DNA of 64,000 bases, taken from Chamaea fasciata (lineage: Eukaryota > Chordata > Aves > Passeriformes > Sylviidae). The position numbers were made by a program, and so were the translations under genes. The DNA is taken from assembly GCA_029207755.1 (NCBI GenBank), contig JARCOQ010000012.1:22493740-22557739 (forward strand), written 5' to 3'. The notes under the pieces are model-generated. The model was not told the DNA's origin, did not search any database, and saw nothing but the letters and a program-made list of their open reading frames with translations. Below, one piece after another: positions 1 through 11,854 of the stretch (within the stretch, counting starts at the first letter, position 1; each line of letters opens with the position of its first letter).

Positions 1-1357
1 ATTGAGGTACTGGATGCACATTTCTTTGTCCTTATTTCTGTCACTGAGCAGCTGCTTGTCTTAGATCCAGCATGTCCTTGGGTGTGTGAGGAGGGAGCAG
101 GAGGGGGCTGCTGGGGCACCAACCCAACTTTTTATTGTCAAATTGCAGCAGAGACATGTAGATCCCATGTGGTATGTACTGGATGCCAAAATACCAGTAA
201 AACCTGTGAATCAGAGTTTGTACCTATATAAAGTAACAGCAACTCACAGAGCATGGGCATGTTTGGACTTGCCTGCCTGCCATTTCATGTCACTGAAGTC
301 TTAGATGGGTCTGGTAAAAGCAAAGTAAAGAACTATTATGTAAAAATACTTATGCCATGTAACAGAGATCCCAGTGAATAGATGGCTTTTTTAAAAAAAG
401 GAAAATCTGTTAGAACTGTTTCAGATTTCTTAGACTGCTCTGGTATTTGATTTTGTGTTGCTTAGAACCAGGTTAGGGGAAGGGCAGGCTTGTTGTATTT
501 TAAACAAAATCAAGGTCAAACCTCAGTGGACAATTGTTTTTATACAACAGATATTAATACTTTCCCCAACAAACCTGGCAACACATTAGGTAATAAGTTT
601 TAGGAGTCCTCATAGAAATGTTGGGTTGCCAGATATTATTCAGTAATTCAACAGGAATTGTCCTTATGAAGTAATTAACTGTTAATCCAAAGGATAACAG
701 ACTTTAATTTGCATACCATGCTGCATTTTTCAGTAGCTACTTAAGTTCCCCAGCTGATGAGATTCTCCTCGGCCTGACTCTACAGTATTATTGCAGATTT
801 AGACCCTGTCTGAACCAGGCAGGTCTCTTGTGATTTTACCTATTCAGGGTAGAAGCTTTTCTGATTCATTTTGTAAAAGATTCGAATACACTTTGTTTGT
901 TAGAACACAAAAATAAAATGAAAAGGAATGTGGTAGCAGTCTGATTCTCTTCCTTTGCTGGCAAATGTTCCTGTCTGAGAAATTAATTTGTAAGGTGGTG
1001 GGCTTGTCATTGAAATGCTAAGTACTCTGCTAAGCTCTTCTTTCCCTTACATTGCACTGATTCTGGCTCAAAAAAAAAAAAAATTCTTTCCAGGCTTATG
1101 AGGTAGCCTAATCAGTGTTTAAAAATGCTAAGAAGATGTTGGATATTGACATTTCTCTATTTTTAGCAGTGTTCATTATTAACCTTTTATGCTACAGAAT
1201 TCAGTACTATTTTTTAAAGTGTGATGAGTTTCCAATGCAAGTCCTGAATACTCTGATTTACTGCATAACTATTCCTTAAAATAGTTGTACACTAGTAGGG
1301 TCATTAAGTATTTTGAATCTAAGATGTGTCTAACATGGAGTAATTCTTTTTAACCAG

Positions 1358-1411
1358 GTTTTGAAGGAACCTTTGACCAAGTGGAGGAATGTTAGAGGTC
1401 ATAATATCCTG
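1358..1411 (+). CDS. TK2: TK2 coding exon (first one in window)
   Basis: Thymidine kinase 2 is the mitochondrial deoxynucleoside kinase that phosphorylates thymidine, deoxycytidine and deoxyuridine with ATP, feeding the mitochondrial dNTP pool. This 18-codon phase-0 exon follows the acceptor aaccag and ends at donor gtaagt. It encodes VLKEPLTKWRNVRGHNIL, matching the human VLTEPVSKWRNVRGHNPL segment. In this kinase family the Glu-Pro and Trp lie in the nucleoside-binding pocket just after the P-loop region. The P-loop itself is not in the window, so the gene is cut by the window edge rather than broken. Seven exons in phase make a pseudogene unlikely. Confidence 0.93.
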
Positions 1412-1824
1412 GTAAGTGGCAGAAATTATTTCTGCAGTTACAGTGACTGTTGTTTTAGCAAGACATATATGATGGCTTTTAATCAGCCAGCAAAACTGCT
1501 ACAAAATGTGTGATCCAAATGTCACACAGCAAAAACTAAAGCTCCACGAAGCAAAAGAGTTCTACTGTGATTAAGACATGCATGTAATAGAAGCATTGCA
1601 TATAAAATGTGGTTTTGGCAAGGATTGGGTTTCCAGTGGGGTGGGAGTTAAAGCAATTCCCAGGAAGGTAAGCCCTGAGTGTGGCAGTTGTTTCTAAATG
1701 TTTTGTGCCTGTTTCAAAGAAGGGAAGGATGTAACTCAAGGTGCGGGGTGGATCCAGTCAGTTAATGTTGTTTGACTGGAGTTCTGTGAACAGTTCTGGC
1801 ACCCCAACATAAGACAGACGTGGA

Positions 1825-2253
1825 ACTGTTGGAGCGAGTCCCGAGGAGGCCACGGAGGTGCTGAGGGGACTGGAGCACCTCCCCTGTGGGGCCAGGCTGG
1901 GAGAGCTGGGGCTGCTCAGCCTGGAGAGCAGAAGGTTGTGTGGAGACCCCAGAGCTCCTGCCCAGTCTGAGGGGCTGCAGGGAAACCAGAGAGGGACAAT
2001 TCCTCAGGAGCTGCAGTGGCAGGACAGGGGAAAAGGGGACGAATTGAAAGAGGTGAAGTTTAGGTTGGATGTGTGGAAGAAGCTCTTCCCTGGGAGGGTG
2101 GGCAGGCCCTGGCACAGGGTGCCCAGAAAAGCTGTGGCTGCCCCTGGATCCCTGGCAGTGTCCAAGGCCGGGTTGGACATGGGGGCTTGGAGCAGCCTGG
2201 GACGGTGGAAGGTGTCCCTGCCATGGCAGGGGTGACCTTGTAAGGGTCCAACC
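1825..2253 (+). mobile_element. CR1 LINE 3'-end fragment, + orientation
   Basis: The translated + strand around 1858-2235 contains the degenerate C-terminus of CR1 ORF2: L-GLEHL at the start, then RLGELGLLSLESRRL, then KFRLDVWKKLF, then RVPRKAV. This is followed by the typical 3' tail with 'gaaggtgtccctgccatgg' and a 'ggtccaacccc' end. It lies in a TK2 intron. It has frame breaks relative to the consensus and is 5'-truncated, as is usual for CR1. The boundaries are approximate. Confidence 0.88.
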
Positions 2254-3348
2254 CCTTAACACTGTATGAATCTGAGATCCTGTGGCTGCTGCAGATAAGG
2301 AAAATCCAGCCCAGTGAGGTGTTGAGGGCTTCTGTTGTCTTTTGGGTGGCCGAGGCTGCTCGGAACTGTTCCCGCAGGGATGTCCCTGGGCCCCAGCTGC
2401 AGCTGCACACCGGCCTTGCTGGGGTGCTGGGAGTGGTCCCTGCTCTCAGTCCTGTGCCTGGGGCTCGGCCCCTCTGCAGAAACCCCACGGTGGCTGAGGC
2501 AGGGCCTGTGCTCAGGCTCTGCAATCTGCCCTGTGGACACACCCCAAACCGTACTTGCCCTAACTTAAATACCATCAGTGTTAGCGCAGGCCCTCTGGGA
2601 CAGTAAATTGTCCCTCCTAGGAGTTGCTGATGCCTTTCTGATTGTTACTAAAGGGTGGGGCACGTGTTGCACGACACCAGAGCAGCCTTGGAGCACTGGG
2701 AAAGTCTGATCTTGGCCGGGAGAAAAGGAGAAGGTCAGACCTCTGGGCTGAAGCTGTGCTGCTGGCTTAAAACTTGTCACCTCAGCCAACACTGAATGAT
2801 GTTTTATTTTGAGTGAGATCCTTTCTCTGCTGTGCAGGATAGATTGTTGCTTGTAAGTTGTGTGTGTGTGCAGAATTGCAGCAGTCAGAAAGTGGAACAG
2901 CTACTTGAGAGCTGCTGTGAGGATCCTTTGGGAAGAACAGTTGCCTGTGTTAAAGGACACCTTTTCTGAGGCCCAGACCACACCTAGAACCCTGTATGGT
3001 TTCTGGATGCACTGGGTGTACTGAGAGTCCATCAGTGCACAAAAACAGAGTAGTAGACAGGTTTTTTTTCATTACTTGGTTCTGAATGTTCCATGTGCAG
3101 AGTAACTAATTCCTGCTGACTTCAGCCAGCCTCCCGCTCAGTGTCTGTAGGGACAGCACCATAATTCTACATCTCCACTGTGGAGAGCAAATGGTCTCTT
3201 AATTCTTGTCAAACCTGATGTCAGCTGTTTTAGTGCACTTCTTAGAGCAATGCTGTTGTAGGGCAAAAGCTTCCTAATTACCCAACTTCCTGTTGAGCTG
3301 TTTGTCCTAACGAATGTCCATCTGTCCTGCTTCCATCTCTGACCCCAG

Positions 3349-3438
3349 GGCTTAATGTACCAGGATGCATCGAGGTGGGGGATAACTCTGCAGACCTATG
3401 TCCAGCTGACCATGCTGGAGCAGCACACCAGGCCCATG
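3349..3438 (+). CDS. TK2: TK2 coding exon
   Basis: Thirty codons in phase 0, after acceptor ccccag and before donor gtaagg. The translation starts [11 protein letters not shown] and continues through [17 protein letters not shown]. Human TK2 has [29 protein letters not shown] at this place, so identity is very high. The conserved Gln in LQTYVQ contacts the nucleobase in deoxynucleoside kinases (family knowledge). The reading frame is intact. Confidence 0.95.
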
Positions 3439-4797
3439 GTAAGGAAACTTCTGCTTTTAATTTTAAGAGTAATTAGATGTGATTATGAGTGCTAAATCCA
3501 TTTAACCTTGTATTCAAGAGTTAAGATGCTGTGTGTGTTCATTCTTTGTTCCTGCAGTGAGTAGGGATTTCTCTGGTGCAGACATTGATATGCTCAGCGT
3601 GTGCTCTGGGGATAAAATCTCTGTCTCCTGCCTGCTCACAACTTCCCCAGACTGATCCTGCTGTTTGGGCAAACCTTCTGGAGCTAGGCTTGCACAAATC
3701 TCTTCATCATTTTGTGTCAGTGGCTTGTCTGTGATTTCATTATTTTGAATCTTTGGCAAACACCAAGTAATCTCATGTTAGGATTCATAGTACTGCTTTG
3801 TGCTGTCTAGCACAAATTTAGCCATTGCTTCTTCTGTTTATGCAAAATACTTCCACTGCTGTTTTCTATTGTTTTTTCGGGTGGTTTACATCCTTTTTTT
3901 CCCTTGTAATATTATTTTTTTAATATTAAATTTCAGGTTCTACGTTTTCATCAAGATTTCTTTATTCTTTTCTCCTTCTTTTGTTACATTCTATGCTTTT
4001 GTTACATTCGTCCGTTCCCTGATGACAAGACCTGGTCTTACATGCCATGCTTATATTTTACTGACTGTTCTTATGTCCTGTTTTCTGAGTTTGTGTCAGG
4101 GCAAATTTTTAGCAGTGCCAAATATGGAAATGGCACATATAATCATTAGATTTTTGGAAAAAGTGTTTTTCCAAGACAGTAGAAATCCTATTCTGTTGGA
4201 GAAGTTAATTCAAGAATTCCTGAGGATTTCCCTATATTTCAGCCTGAGGTTTTTTGTCATTTGAGCCGTGCTGGAGTTATTTTTGCTTCATTAATGTGCA
4301 GAAACCTGGGTGAGAAGTTGCTCTGCCAGGCCTGAGAGTGTCAGAGGATCTCCCTGCTCCAGCATGAAGTGCTGGTAGAACACATGCAGGGCTGGCTGAG
4401 GCCAGGGCTCTGTCAGCTGCAGTTATTTCTTTTAAAAGTCCTGTTTCCTTTCTTGAGTGTCCGATGTCAGCCCTGTGCTGTGACCCAGCAATGCATGGGA
4501 TGGAGCAGCAGTTTGGGGGGCAATAGTTCCCACTGTCCTGCAGATCTCACGTGGATTGCTGCTTTTTTGTACCCTGAGTTACCTCCCACTGCTCGACTGA
4601 ATGCTGAGCACTGAGCTTTGAACTGGTGTCTGAATAAAAAAATTAGAGTAAGATCAGGAGTCCTTGTTTGTTTTGTGGTTCCCGCTCTCCCAGTAAGTTT
4701 GTTTCTCACGAGATCTGAAAACTGTATTTCATAAGTGCCGTAGGAGTCTGCAAAGAAACAAGTATGAAAATGTACAGGGTCAGGTTTTGTGTTGCAG

Positions 4798-4871
4798 ATC
4801 TCCCCTGTAAGGATGATGGAGCGATCGATTCACAGTGCAAAACACGTTTTTGTGGAAAACCTCTATCGAAG
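4798..4871 (+). CDS. TK2: TK2 coding exon with the ERS motif
   Basis: Seventy-four nt after acceptor gttgcag, ending at donor gtatgg with two nt of the next codon. It encodes ISPVRMMERSIHSAKHVF and then VENLYR. The E-R-S tripeptide followed by IHSA is the deoxynucleoside kinase signature equivalent to the DRS motif, whose Arg helps catalysis and phosphate handling. The split codon (ag|t, Ser) joins perfectly to the next exon, giving [12 protein letters not shown] as in human TK2. Confidence 0.95.
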
Positions 4872-7401
4872 GTATGGGATGTGCCTTTCTACTTTACGTT
4901 CTCAGAATAATTATTTTAAATACGTATCTAATCAAATGATAATTTCTTTGGTAATGTGCATTTTAAGAGCCTGTGAAATATGCCAGTGAAGTGGCAGTGT
5001 GTTTGGTATGGGCTGTGCTGCCTACTTCCTGTAGGACTCTGGAAAACCTTTTTCACCAGTGCTCCTGAATATTTAGAATTCAGTATTGTTTAGACACCAT
5101 CTATTGAAGTTATCTGCTCTCCAGCTGAATACCCAAATCTTGCTTGAATCAAACACATGCTGGACAGGTAAAAAAACCATGAGGATATAAAGAATAAGAC
5201 GGTAGGAGGGAGAGAACTGGGCAGGGTTATCCAGCCTGGCATCCAGGATTGGCATTTCTTGCAAGCAGGGGCTCAAGTCCTGTGCTCATGCTCAGAATCA
5301 GGATTGACAGGATCAAAATAGACTTGGCAGGTTGTGAGTGAAGAAAGAACAATCACCTATTACCTGCCCTAGGTATAACTCAGCCATCCCAAACTAACTG
5401 AAATAGTGCAGGGTTCGGGGTTTTGTTTGGTTGTTTGGGATGCTGACCTCCTGTCAGGAGTGTCTGTGACAGATGGGTTTTAGTGGGTTTTTCAGTGGCC
5501 TTGTGGGACAAACCCAGTTTGTGCCACAAGGTGTCATCCATGCTGCATGAGCACCTCTCTGCCACAGGAATGCCTTGGGAAGTGGGGAGAGACACACATT
5601 ATTCATCCCAGTCCACACACAGTGCAAGCAGCCTAGAATATCCACCATTTTAGTTACTGATTTCTTTTTAATATAGGCAAACTGCTTTTTTCCCAAAGAT
5701 TTCGTTGCTATGAGGCTAAATCTGTTTGTGTCAACTCTGTGAATGAATTTAATAATAACAATTTTAAGGGCATCTAAGATGTTTTGTGGCTTCAGCACTT
5801 TTCAAATGTTGGAGAAAAGGCATTTGCTTTGTTTTGTTACAGCAAGCTAGAAGGCAGCTTATAGTACCAACAGCAAGCCTAAAGAAAAGGATGTGTAAAA
5901 GGATTATAAATTAAACAAGGGGCAATTAAGGAATGTATGACAGTAGCTATTTTGTGACACATTTAGAAATGAGTCAGCGTAGCTGTGTTAGGTGAGTTTT
6001 ACGTGTGTGCAGGGTGTGCTGTAGGTGAGCACTGCAGTTCATTGTCCCTCAATCTATCACCAGTTATGATAGAAAACTCGCTCTGGTCATGTTGGACTTA
6101 GGCAGTAAAAACGTGACTTGGTAGGAGTCAAATGTCAGCAAACTTTGGAAATTTAAACACCATTTGGTGCCTTTTATATTCCCTGTGTCTTTATGGATCT
6201 TGAGCCAGAGTCCTCCCAGGATTACCCAGGGAAAGCAAAGGTGTGTTGTCTGCAGGGCAGGTCAATGCAGAATTGACTTGGATGTGTCTGTCTTTCAGGG
6301 TAAGAACAATGGAGCTTTTTCTTTTTTCCAATTCCTTGCAACCTTCCCATTTCCCCCATCTATCCTGGAGAAAAGTAGCACAATCAGAGTTTGGCTGATG
6401 TAGATCCCTGCTGCCCAGAACTGATGTGTTAGAAGAGCAGCCGTGACCAGTGTTACCCCATTTCTGGATGGCAGATCAAGAGGGGAGTGGTACAAACAGG
6501 GATTTTGCTTTTTTCTGTACTTAGGGAAATATCTTTATTACTTTTGCTCAGTTTTGCAAGTGATCAGAGCAAGTTGCCAGGGGACTGGTTTAGAAATCTG
6601 TGGAATATTTTTCTTCAGTCCTATTTAAAATGGCATAACTGGTCTTAATTACTCAGCTGGAGAGCACAGGAGCCTCCCAACTCCATCTTTTTTTACAATT
6701 TTTCTACTGCAGAACCATTTAGGAAAGAGTATGGAGTATGGGTTACTGTCACCAGTTTTGAAGAGAGGATACTGTAAAATTAGTAATATTTGACAATCAG
6801 AATATGGTAACAAGTGAAAATTGATACACTAATAAAAACATAATGTGTGATTCTTAACATGTCCTCAGTAATTCCCTTTTACTTGAGTTGTCTGATACTT
6901 TATTATTGTTGCTGAGATAACTTTGGGACATCTGTCTCCAACATTCTGTGCTCTGAGTTCAGAGTTCCAGTTAAGCGTATTGGATATTTCACTACTCTTT
7001 CCACAAATATTTCTTACAGTGGGAGTAAATTTATTGACACACTGACATTATATTTTTGCTGCCTTTTACTGTGGCTTCTGTAAGGAATTATTGGTGCTGC
7101 TCAGTAAATCCAGCTCTTCTGGTGACATGCCCTGGGACAGATTTGAACAGATGCTGATATAGAGAACCTGAGCAATAAGTACCATTGAGTACTTAAAAAA
7201 AAAAAAAATGGAAAGGATTTGGTCTTTGCATTTTATAAACAATGGTTTGTGTGGCCTTCAGTTTGGGTGGGCATAATGTTGGCCTTCTTTTCATAAATGT
7301 TGGAGTAAATGGGGAGGGATTCTGGTCAAGTGGGCAGAATGAGAGTTTGGAGTTGATCTCTGCGTGCTGCTCAGTGAGTGATGTCTCTTGTGTTTGTTCA
7401 G

Positions 7402-7490
7402 TGGGAAAATGCCAGAGGTGGATTATGCTGTCCTAAGTGAATGGTTTGACTGGATCCAGAACAACACTGATGTTTCAGTTGATTTGATAG
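7402..7490 (+). CDS. TK2: TK2 coding exon
   Basis: Eighty-nine nt between acceptor tgttcag and donor gtaaca. It completes the Ser codon and encodes [18 protein letters not shown] followed by [11 protein letters not shown], ending with the first nt of a Val codon. Human TK2 reads [30 protein letters not shown], so this is nearly identical. DLIVYL is the core beta-strand preceding the LID region. Confidence 0.95.
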
Positions 7491-7773
7491 GTAACATAGG
7501 GCTGTGTTTGTGGGTGGGGTTCCTTTCTGGGAGAAGAAATAACTCTTGTTTTTTGGCTCATAAATAATCACATTATTCAGTATAAAAGTGAACACCATCA
7601 GACAGCTTGGGTTGGTGGGTGGTTCATGGGTTGATTCCTGGCAGTGCCGAAGGGGAGGTCCAGTGGTGGTACCCAAGCCAGGATGCTTCTCTTCTGTAGT
7701 TTGTGAAGTGAGTTACTTCTTTTCTTTTAAAGCTGATCCTTGGACATAACTATTAAAAGTTTTGTTCCTGCAG

Positions 7774-7853
7774 TTTATTTGCAGACATCTCCTAAAGTTT
7801 GTTATGAGAGGCTAAAGACACGATGCAGGGAAGAGGAAAAAGTCATTCCTCTG
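7774..7853 (+). CDS. TK2: TK2 coding exon with the LID region
   Basis: Eighty nt after acceptor cctgcag, ending at donor gtaagg. It encodes [20 protein letters not shown] and continues EKVIPL. The Arg-rich RCREEEK stretch is the LID that closes over ATP phosphates in this kinase family. Human TK2 has [26 protein letters not shown]. Confidence 0.95.
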
Positions 7854-9088
7854 GTAAGGAGTTCCTCTGATAAATGTGCTTACAGCTTTGAAAATGGAGT
7901 GATTCCAGTCTAAATACCAAAATTGTATCCTGAGTATATTACCAAAATGTGGCGCAGCTGTTTCCAGTGCAAACTAAACCCTGAATATTGAATTTTGATT
8001 TATTTTTAAAAAGCGATCTGTCATGCACGCTGACTCTCCCAGGTGTTCTGTTGTAGTAATGAGTGCACTGTAGCTGACTTCAGGTGCAGTATTAATCAAC
8101 TGGTAATCTTCTCTAAGATGTACAAGTCAATTGCCTTTGTACCATTAAATGGCACAAAAGCACCCAGGTGAAGCTCGGGTACCTGGGCCTGCAGGTGCTG
8201 AGGTTTTCCTGGGCACTTTGTTGTCTGCTCTCACCAGGATGTTTGAGCATGAAAAGTGTCTCTGCTGTGGCTGAAAAGAAGCAACTCCTTGAAAATTGTG
8301 AACCTCGGGATCTGCTTCAAAACAAACTGTGGTGATGGAACAGTGACTTTCTGTGCCAATTTACAGCATGGCCCTTCATGCCACAAGGCTTCTAAAGAAG
8401 CCTGACCAGACATAAATGCAGTTCCCTCTGCAGCTCTGGGTGGGTGGCTCAGGAGAAGCAATTGTCAGTGGAACATCTGTGCAAGGAGCTAAATTTTGGG
8501 CCATGTGAAATTTTGCCTTGAGAATAAATCCTCCTGTAATGGATTTGAAGAGCTCTTGTGTTGTTTTGCAGCTCTGCTGAAGAGGAGGGGAGCAGTTATG
8601 AATGAGCAATGTGAAGTGGTCTCCATGAAGAAAAAAAGCAATTGATGGCAGGCAGAAGAGCTTTTAGAGGAAATTGAGTTATGAGAAAGTGAACTGGGAA
8701 TTTTAGGGAAATGTATTGACACAGAAAGTGCCTCCCATACATATTCTTTGCAGCCTTGCCCTTTTTGTCCTTACTTTGTTGTATTTTTCTCTGTAAAAAT
8801 CTTGAACCACATCTTACCTGTGGGAGAGAATCATGGTTGCTTGATCTTCAAAGGAGCTGAGAGCCCTGTGCTCCTGTAAGCTGTGCCTTTGAGGTCCTCC
8901 TGGAGTTAAACTTTGTACTGGGAATTAATTTTTCTCAAAAACCTTCTGATGCTTTTTTATTTTTTGTTAGTGGAAGATTTGTGTTGCAGGCTTTTATATG
9001 TGTCTCTTAACTACTTCCCAAATGGATAAAGATTGCAATGTGTGTGCCATCCCTGGGCATTTGTGTTATTCCAGTGCCTCTTTTCTAG

Positions 9089-9169
9089 GAATATTTAGAA
9101 GCTATTCATGAGCTCTACGAAGAGTGGCTCATTAAACGTGCACTGTTTGAAGTTTCCTGCCCAGTACTT
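9089..9169 (+). CDS. TK2: TK2 coding exon
   Basis: Eighty-one nt, phase 0, after acceptor tttctag and before donor gtgagt. It encodes EYLEAIHELYEEWLIKRALF followed by EVSCPVL, matching human [27 protein letters not shown]. The helical EYLEAIHELYEEWL part is strongly conserved. The ALFEVSC loop is more divergent, as expected for this position. Confidence 0.94.
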
Positions 9170-9560
9170 GTGAGTATTATTTTAATTATAACCAATTAGG
9201 CATGTGGGGGATTGTGCTTTCCAAATTACAGGAGCCTTGTTCAGTGGTAAAAGTAACTAAATCTGCTTTTCTGATAACCTTTGGAGAAGGACAACCTCAG
9301 ACAAACGTGATGGCTGTTGGTGTATGACATAAAAGTGAGGTCTGCCATCTCTGCAGTGGAATTTGAAGGGCTGTTCACTGGGATTGTTTGCAGGATCAGC
9401 TGTGTAGCTTTTTAGGGAATGCCAAATTCCCAGCAGAAAGCAGCTTGGGCAGATCTCTAGGAGTATCCCAGTTTGGCTGCACTGGTAGTCCTGTTCTGTT
9501 CAAAAGAAACCAAGTTCTGTGGTGTCAGTTCTTTCCAGTGTTCATCTTCTTTATTCCAAG

Positions 9561-9659
9561 GTTATTGGAGCTGACCATGACATGCAGAAAATGATAGAGA
9601 AGTATGAAGAAAACCGGGACCAAATACTCAACCCACCTAACAGACAGCACCATTTATGA
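9561..9659 (+). CDS. TK2: TK2 last coding exon and stop
   Basis: Ninety-nine nt after acceptor ttccaag. It encodes VIGADHDMQKMIEKYEENRD followed by QILNPPNRQHHL and a TGA stop at 9657-9659. Human TK2 ends [32 protein letters not shown], so length and pattern agree to the last residue. The Glu in the human VIEADH motif is Gly here (VIGADH), a substitution worth checking against other birds. Confidence 0.94.
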   Translation, partial: VIGADHDMQKMIEKYEENRDQILNPPNRQHHL

Positions 9660-10010
9660 AGCCTGTGACTGTTGTATCAGAAATTGTCTACTGAAGTCTG
9701 ATTTGGTATTTTTAATACTTAAACGTAACGGTTATTGTTTTTGCACTATGCTTTGTAGAATGCTGTGGACTTACAGCTCTGAAATTATCAGATACCAGTC
9801 AGGAACAGAATATGAGCCAATTCCCTTTGTGTTTTTAGGTTTTTCATCAGCTTTACTGTGTCAGTTTTGTTCAGCTAAAATATGGCTGTTTCCCTCATTT
9901 CCCACTTCACTGCTGCTTCCTAGGAGTAACTTTAATGTCTTTTTTTTTTTTTTTTTCCCCAAAGACAACCCTGTTTTTGTAGTTTGAAATAAACAATTTA
10001 TTACAACACC
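9660..10010 (+). other. TK2: TK2 3' untranslated region (inferred)
   Basis: Noncoding sequence after the TGA, including a T-rich tract at about 9942-9957, running to the first good AATAAA at 9988-9993. The end at about 10010 assumes cleavage 10-20 nt after that signal and was not observed. Its 127-codon open frame at 9604-9987 overlaps the last exon in another frame and looks fortuitous. Confidence 0.6.
9988..10002. promoter_or_regulatory. Paired head-to-head poly(A) signals
   Basis: AATAAA on + at 9988-9993, then CAA, then TTTATT at 9997-10002, which is AATAAA on the - strand. The 15-nt unit is an almost perfect inverted repeat placed between two convergent genes. The + signal is the likely TK2 poly(A) signal. 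The - signal could serve read-through transcripts of the PUB-domain gene, although closer - strand signals exist at 11849 and 11720. Confidence 0.6.
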
Positions 10011-10199
10011 CCTCTGAGGGAGGGTATCTGAGGTTTCTCTGAATAACCCCCTTGGGGTGAATGGGGTGAAACAAGCCCAAATGGCCGGGGTGTGTGTGAG
10101 GGAGGTTTGTTTATGACAGAGCTGTCAGCCCGGCCCTGGTGCCCAGCTGATCATCCTGAGTGTGAGCACACGGCACGGCCGGGATGACCCCGGGATAAC

Positions 10200-10760
10200 C
10201 CCGGGATCTGGTCCTGCCTGGCCCACCTGATCTCCCCCAGCCAGGTGACCCTCCTGCTGGGTGAGGGAAAGGCTGTGGATGTGCCTCCCTGGAATGCAGC
10301 AGAGCCTCTGAGCCCCTCTTCTGTGGCATCTCCTGGAGAAGGTGCGGCCCCAGCTTGGCCAGGGCCCTCCTTGGCTGAGATGGGAACTGATGGCCAGGCC
10401 CAGAGTGGTGGGAATGGGATTCCCCTGGGATCCATGCTGGGACCAGTCCTGTTGAACACTTTTCTGGTGGTCTGGAGGAGGACACCGAGTTCACCCTCAG
10501 CTGACTGGGGTGGTACCTGTTGTGGGGCAGAAAGGTCCTGCTGAGGGGCCTGCCCAGGCCGGGGGGATGTGCCATGGCCACTGCCATGAGCTCCAGGGCC
10601 GGGTCCTGCACTTCGGCCACAAGGACCCCCTGCAGCTCCAGGGGGACACGTGGACCTGGCACTCAGTGCTCTGGGCAGGGTGACAGAGTGGGTGGTTACA
10701 GGCTGGACTCAGTGACCTCTGCGGTATTTTCCAACCTCAGTGATTCTCCAACCATTGAAT
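10200..10760 (+). mobile_element. CR1 LINE fragment, internally deleted, + orientation
   Basis: The + strand reads like CR1 ORF2 reverse-transcriptase DNA. It has 'gtgagggaaaggctgtggat' near 10261, 'ctgggaccagtcctgttgaa' near 10437 (the LGPVLFN motif region), 'caccgagttcaccctcag', and later 'gtcctgcacttcggccac' (VLHFGH). It finishes with 'ggctggactcagtgacctct' and 'caacctcagtgattct', the usual CR1 3' terminus. Much of ORF2 between the RT core and the 3' end is missing, and frames are broken. It lies just downstream of the TK2 poly(A) signal. Confidence 0.8.
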
Positions 10761-11719
10761 TGCAATAGAAAGGAGGGGTGCAGCTCTTTGGGTTCTTTTC
10801 TATTCAAATACAAAAGTACCACAAAGTATGGAAGGCAAGGGTAAGAGTAGGTAATGGAAAGATCTTACAGGAACGTGGCTGGATTGTTGGCATTTTGATG
10901 TCCGTGGTCAGGTTAACGTTCAGTCTTGATCCCTTGGGGTGGTACCCACCAAACCGAAGGTTCAGAGGGTTGCAGACATTCCATTTAGCACGGGAACTGC
11001 TGTATCCCTCCCCAGGGAAATGCGTCCTCTGTCAGCTGTAACACCAGGGGCCATGCAGAGCCTTTGGGTGGAGCCTCCCTGGCAGGAGTCAGGGGCATTC
11101 TGAGGCCTGGGTGGTCTCGATGCCCCTCTGGCTCTTGCCCACTCGTGCTCCTGTGCTGTGTGGGCACCAGGGACCTGAGCAGGAAACTGGCTCCAGGAAC
11201 GTGCTGCCCTACCCTCTGCTCCTTTGTTCCCCTTTCCAAGCACATCCTGAGTGGCCATCAGGTGCCTGAGGCACAGCAAGGAATTGACTCCTTCCTGCAC
11301 AGGCTTCACACTCTTCACACCAGAGGTGGGACGTTCATTATTTTACTATTGGAGGAAGCAAATGAAGTGCATTGGGATAAAGTGGCCTTGTTAAACAGAT
11401 CTTACCAGTTAGAAATGGCTTTTTGCTCTAGTCCTGCCCACATTAATGCAACTTCATTGAATTCAGAAGTTTTTTCTGCTCAACAGGACATCACAATATA
11501 GCTTAGTTCTCAAGAGAACTGTGCACTGGTAGTCCCACTGAATTCAGTGCAAAAATTTTTAAAACCCCTCAAAACACAGTTTTCGTAAGTGATTGCAGAA
11601 TGGCCCTGAGGGTTTTTTCAACTCGCTTTTCATAGAGAGCTGATTCTGTGTTCATGAGATCCCCAGTCCTGCTCTGGCTGAGCTGAGGAATAGTGAAAAT
11701 ACAGGGTGCATGGGACTGT

Positions 11720-11854
11720 TTTATTCTTTTCAAATGTTTCTAAAAAAATCCTAGAATTAATTATTTCTTAACTGGTTTGCATTCTTTGATTTTACTTCTT
11801 TTTGTAAAGAAAAACACAGATGTTCTTTTGGGTTTATATCATGATCAGTTTATT
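11720..11854 (-). promoter_or_regulatory. Candidate poly(A) signals for the PUB-domain gene
   Basis: Two - strand AATAAA hexamers (TTTATT on +) at 11849-11854 and 11720-11725 are the first I find downstream of the stop codon at 14510. They imply a 3'UTR of about 2.7-2.8 kb that includes the reverse-oriented CR1 at 13181. A farther alternative is at 9997. Only hexamers were seen, with no transcript data. Confidence 0.4.

Larger units (their letters stand above)
1..10010 (+). other. TK2: TK2 gene span, 3' part (introns, coding exons, 3'UTR)
   Basis: Seven coding exons with canonical AG/GT boundaries (1358-1411, 3349-3438, 4798-4871, 7402-7490, 7774-7853, 9089-9169, 9561-9659) join in one frame to 567 nt, i.e. 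188 residues plus stop. This equals the length of the C-terminal part of human TK2 as I remember it. Positions 1-1357 hold no exon I can recognise; the P-loop exon (GNIASGKTT in the family) and the mitochondrial presequence must lie upstream. The introns contain one CR1 fragment (about 1825-2253) and otherwise ordinary AT-rich sequence with no further gene seen. Confidence 0.93.

Noticed and set aside
1..1357. TK2 P-loop exon
   Set aside because: No sequence resembling the GNIASGKTT coding region; it must lie upstream of the window.
1762..2606. Several overlapping open frames of 94-171 codons on both strands
   Set aside because: They sit in and beside a CR1 fragment; only the CR1 ORF2 remnant makes sense.
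3800..4264. 154-codon open frame on + in a TK2 intron
   Set aside because: T-rich, Phe/Leu-rich translation with no homology recognised; it lies between two clear TK2 exons on the same strand.
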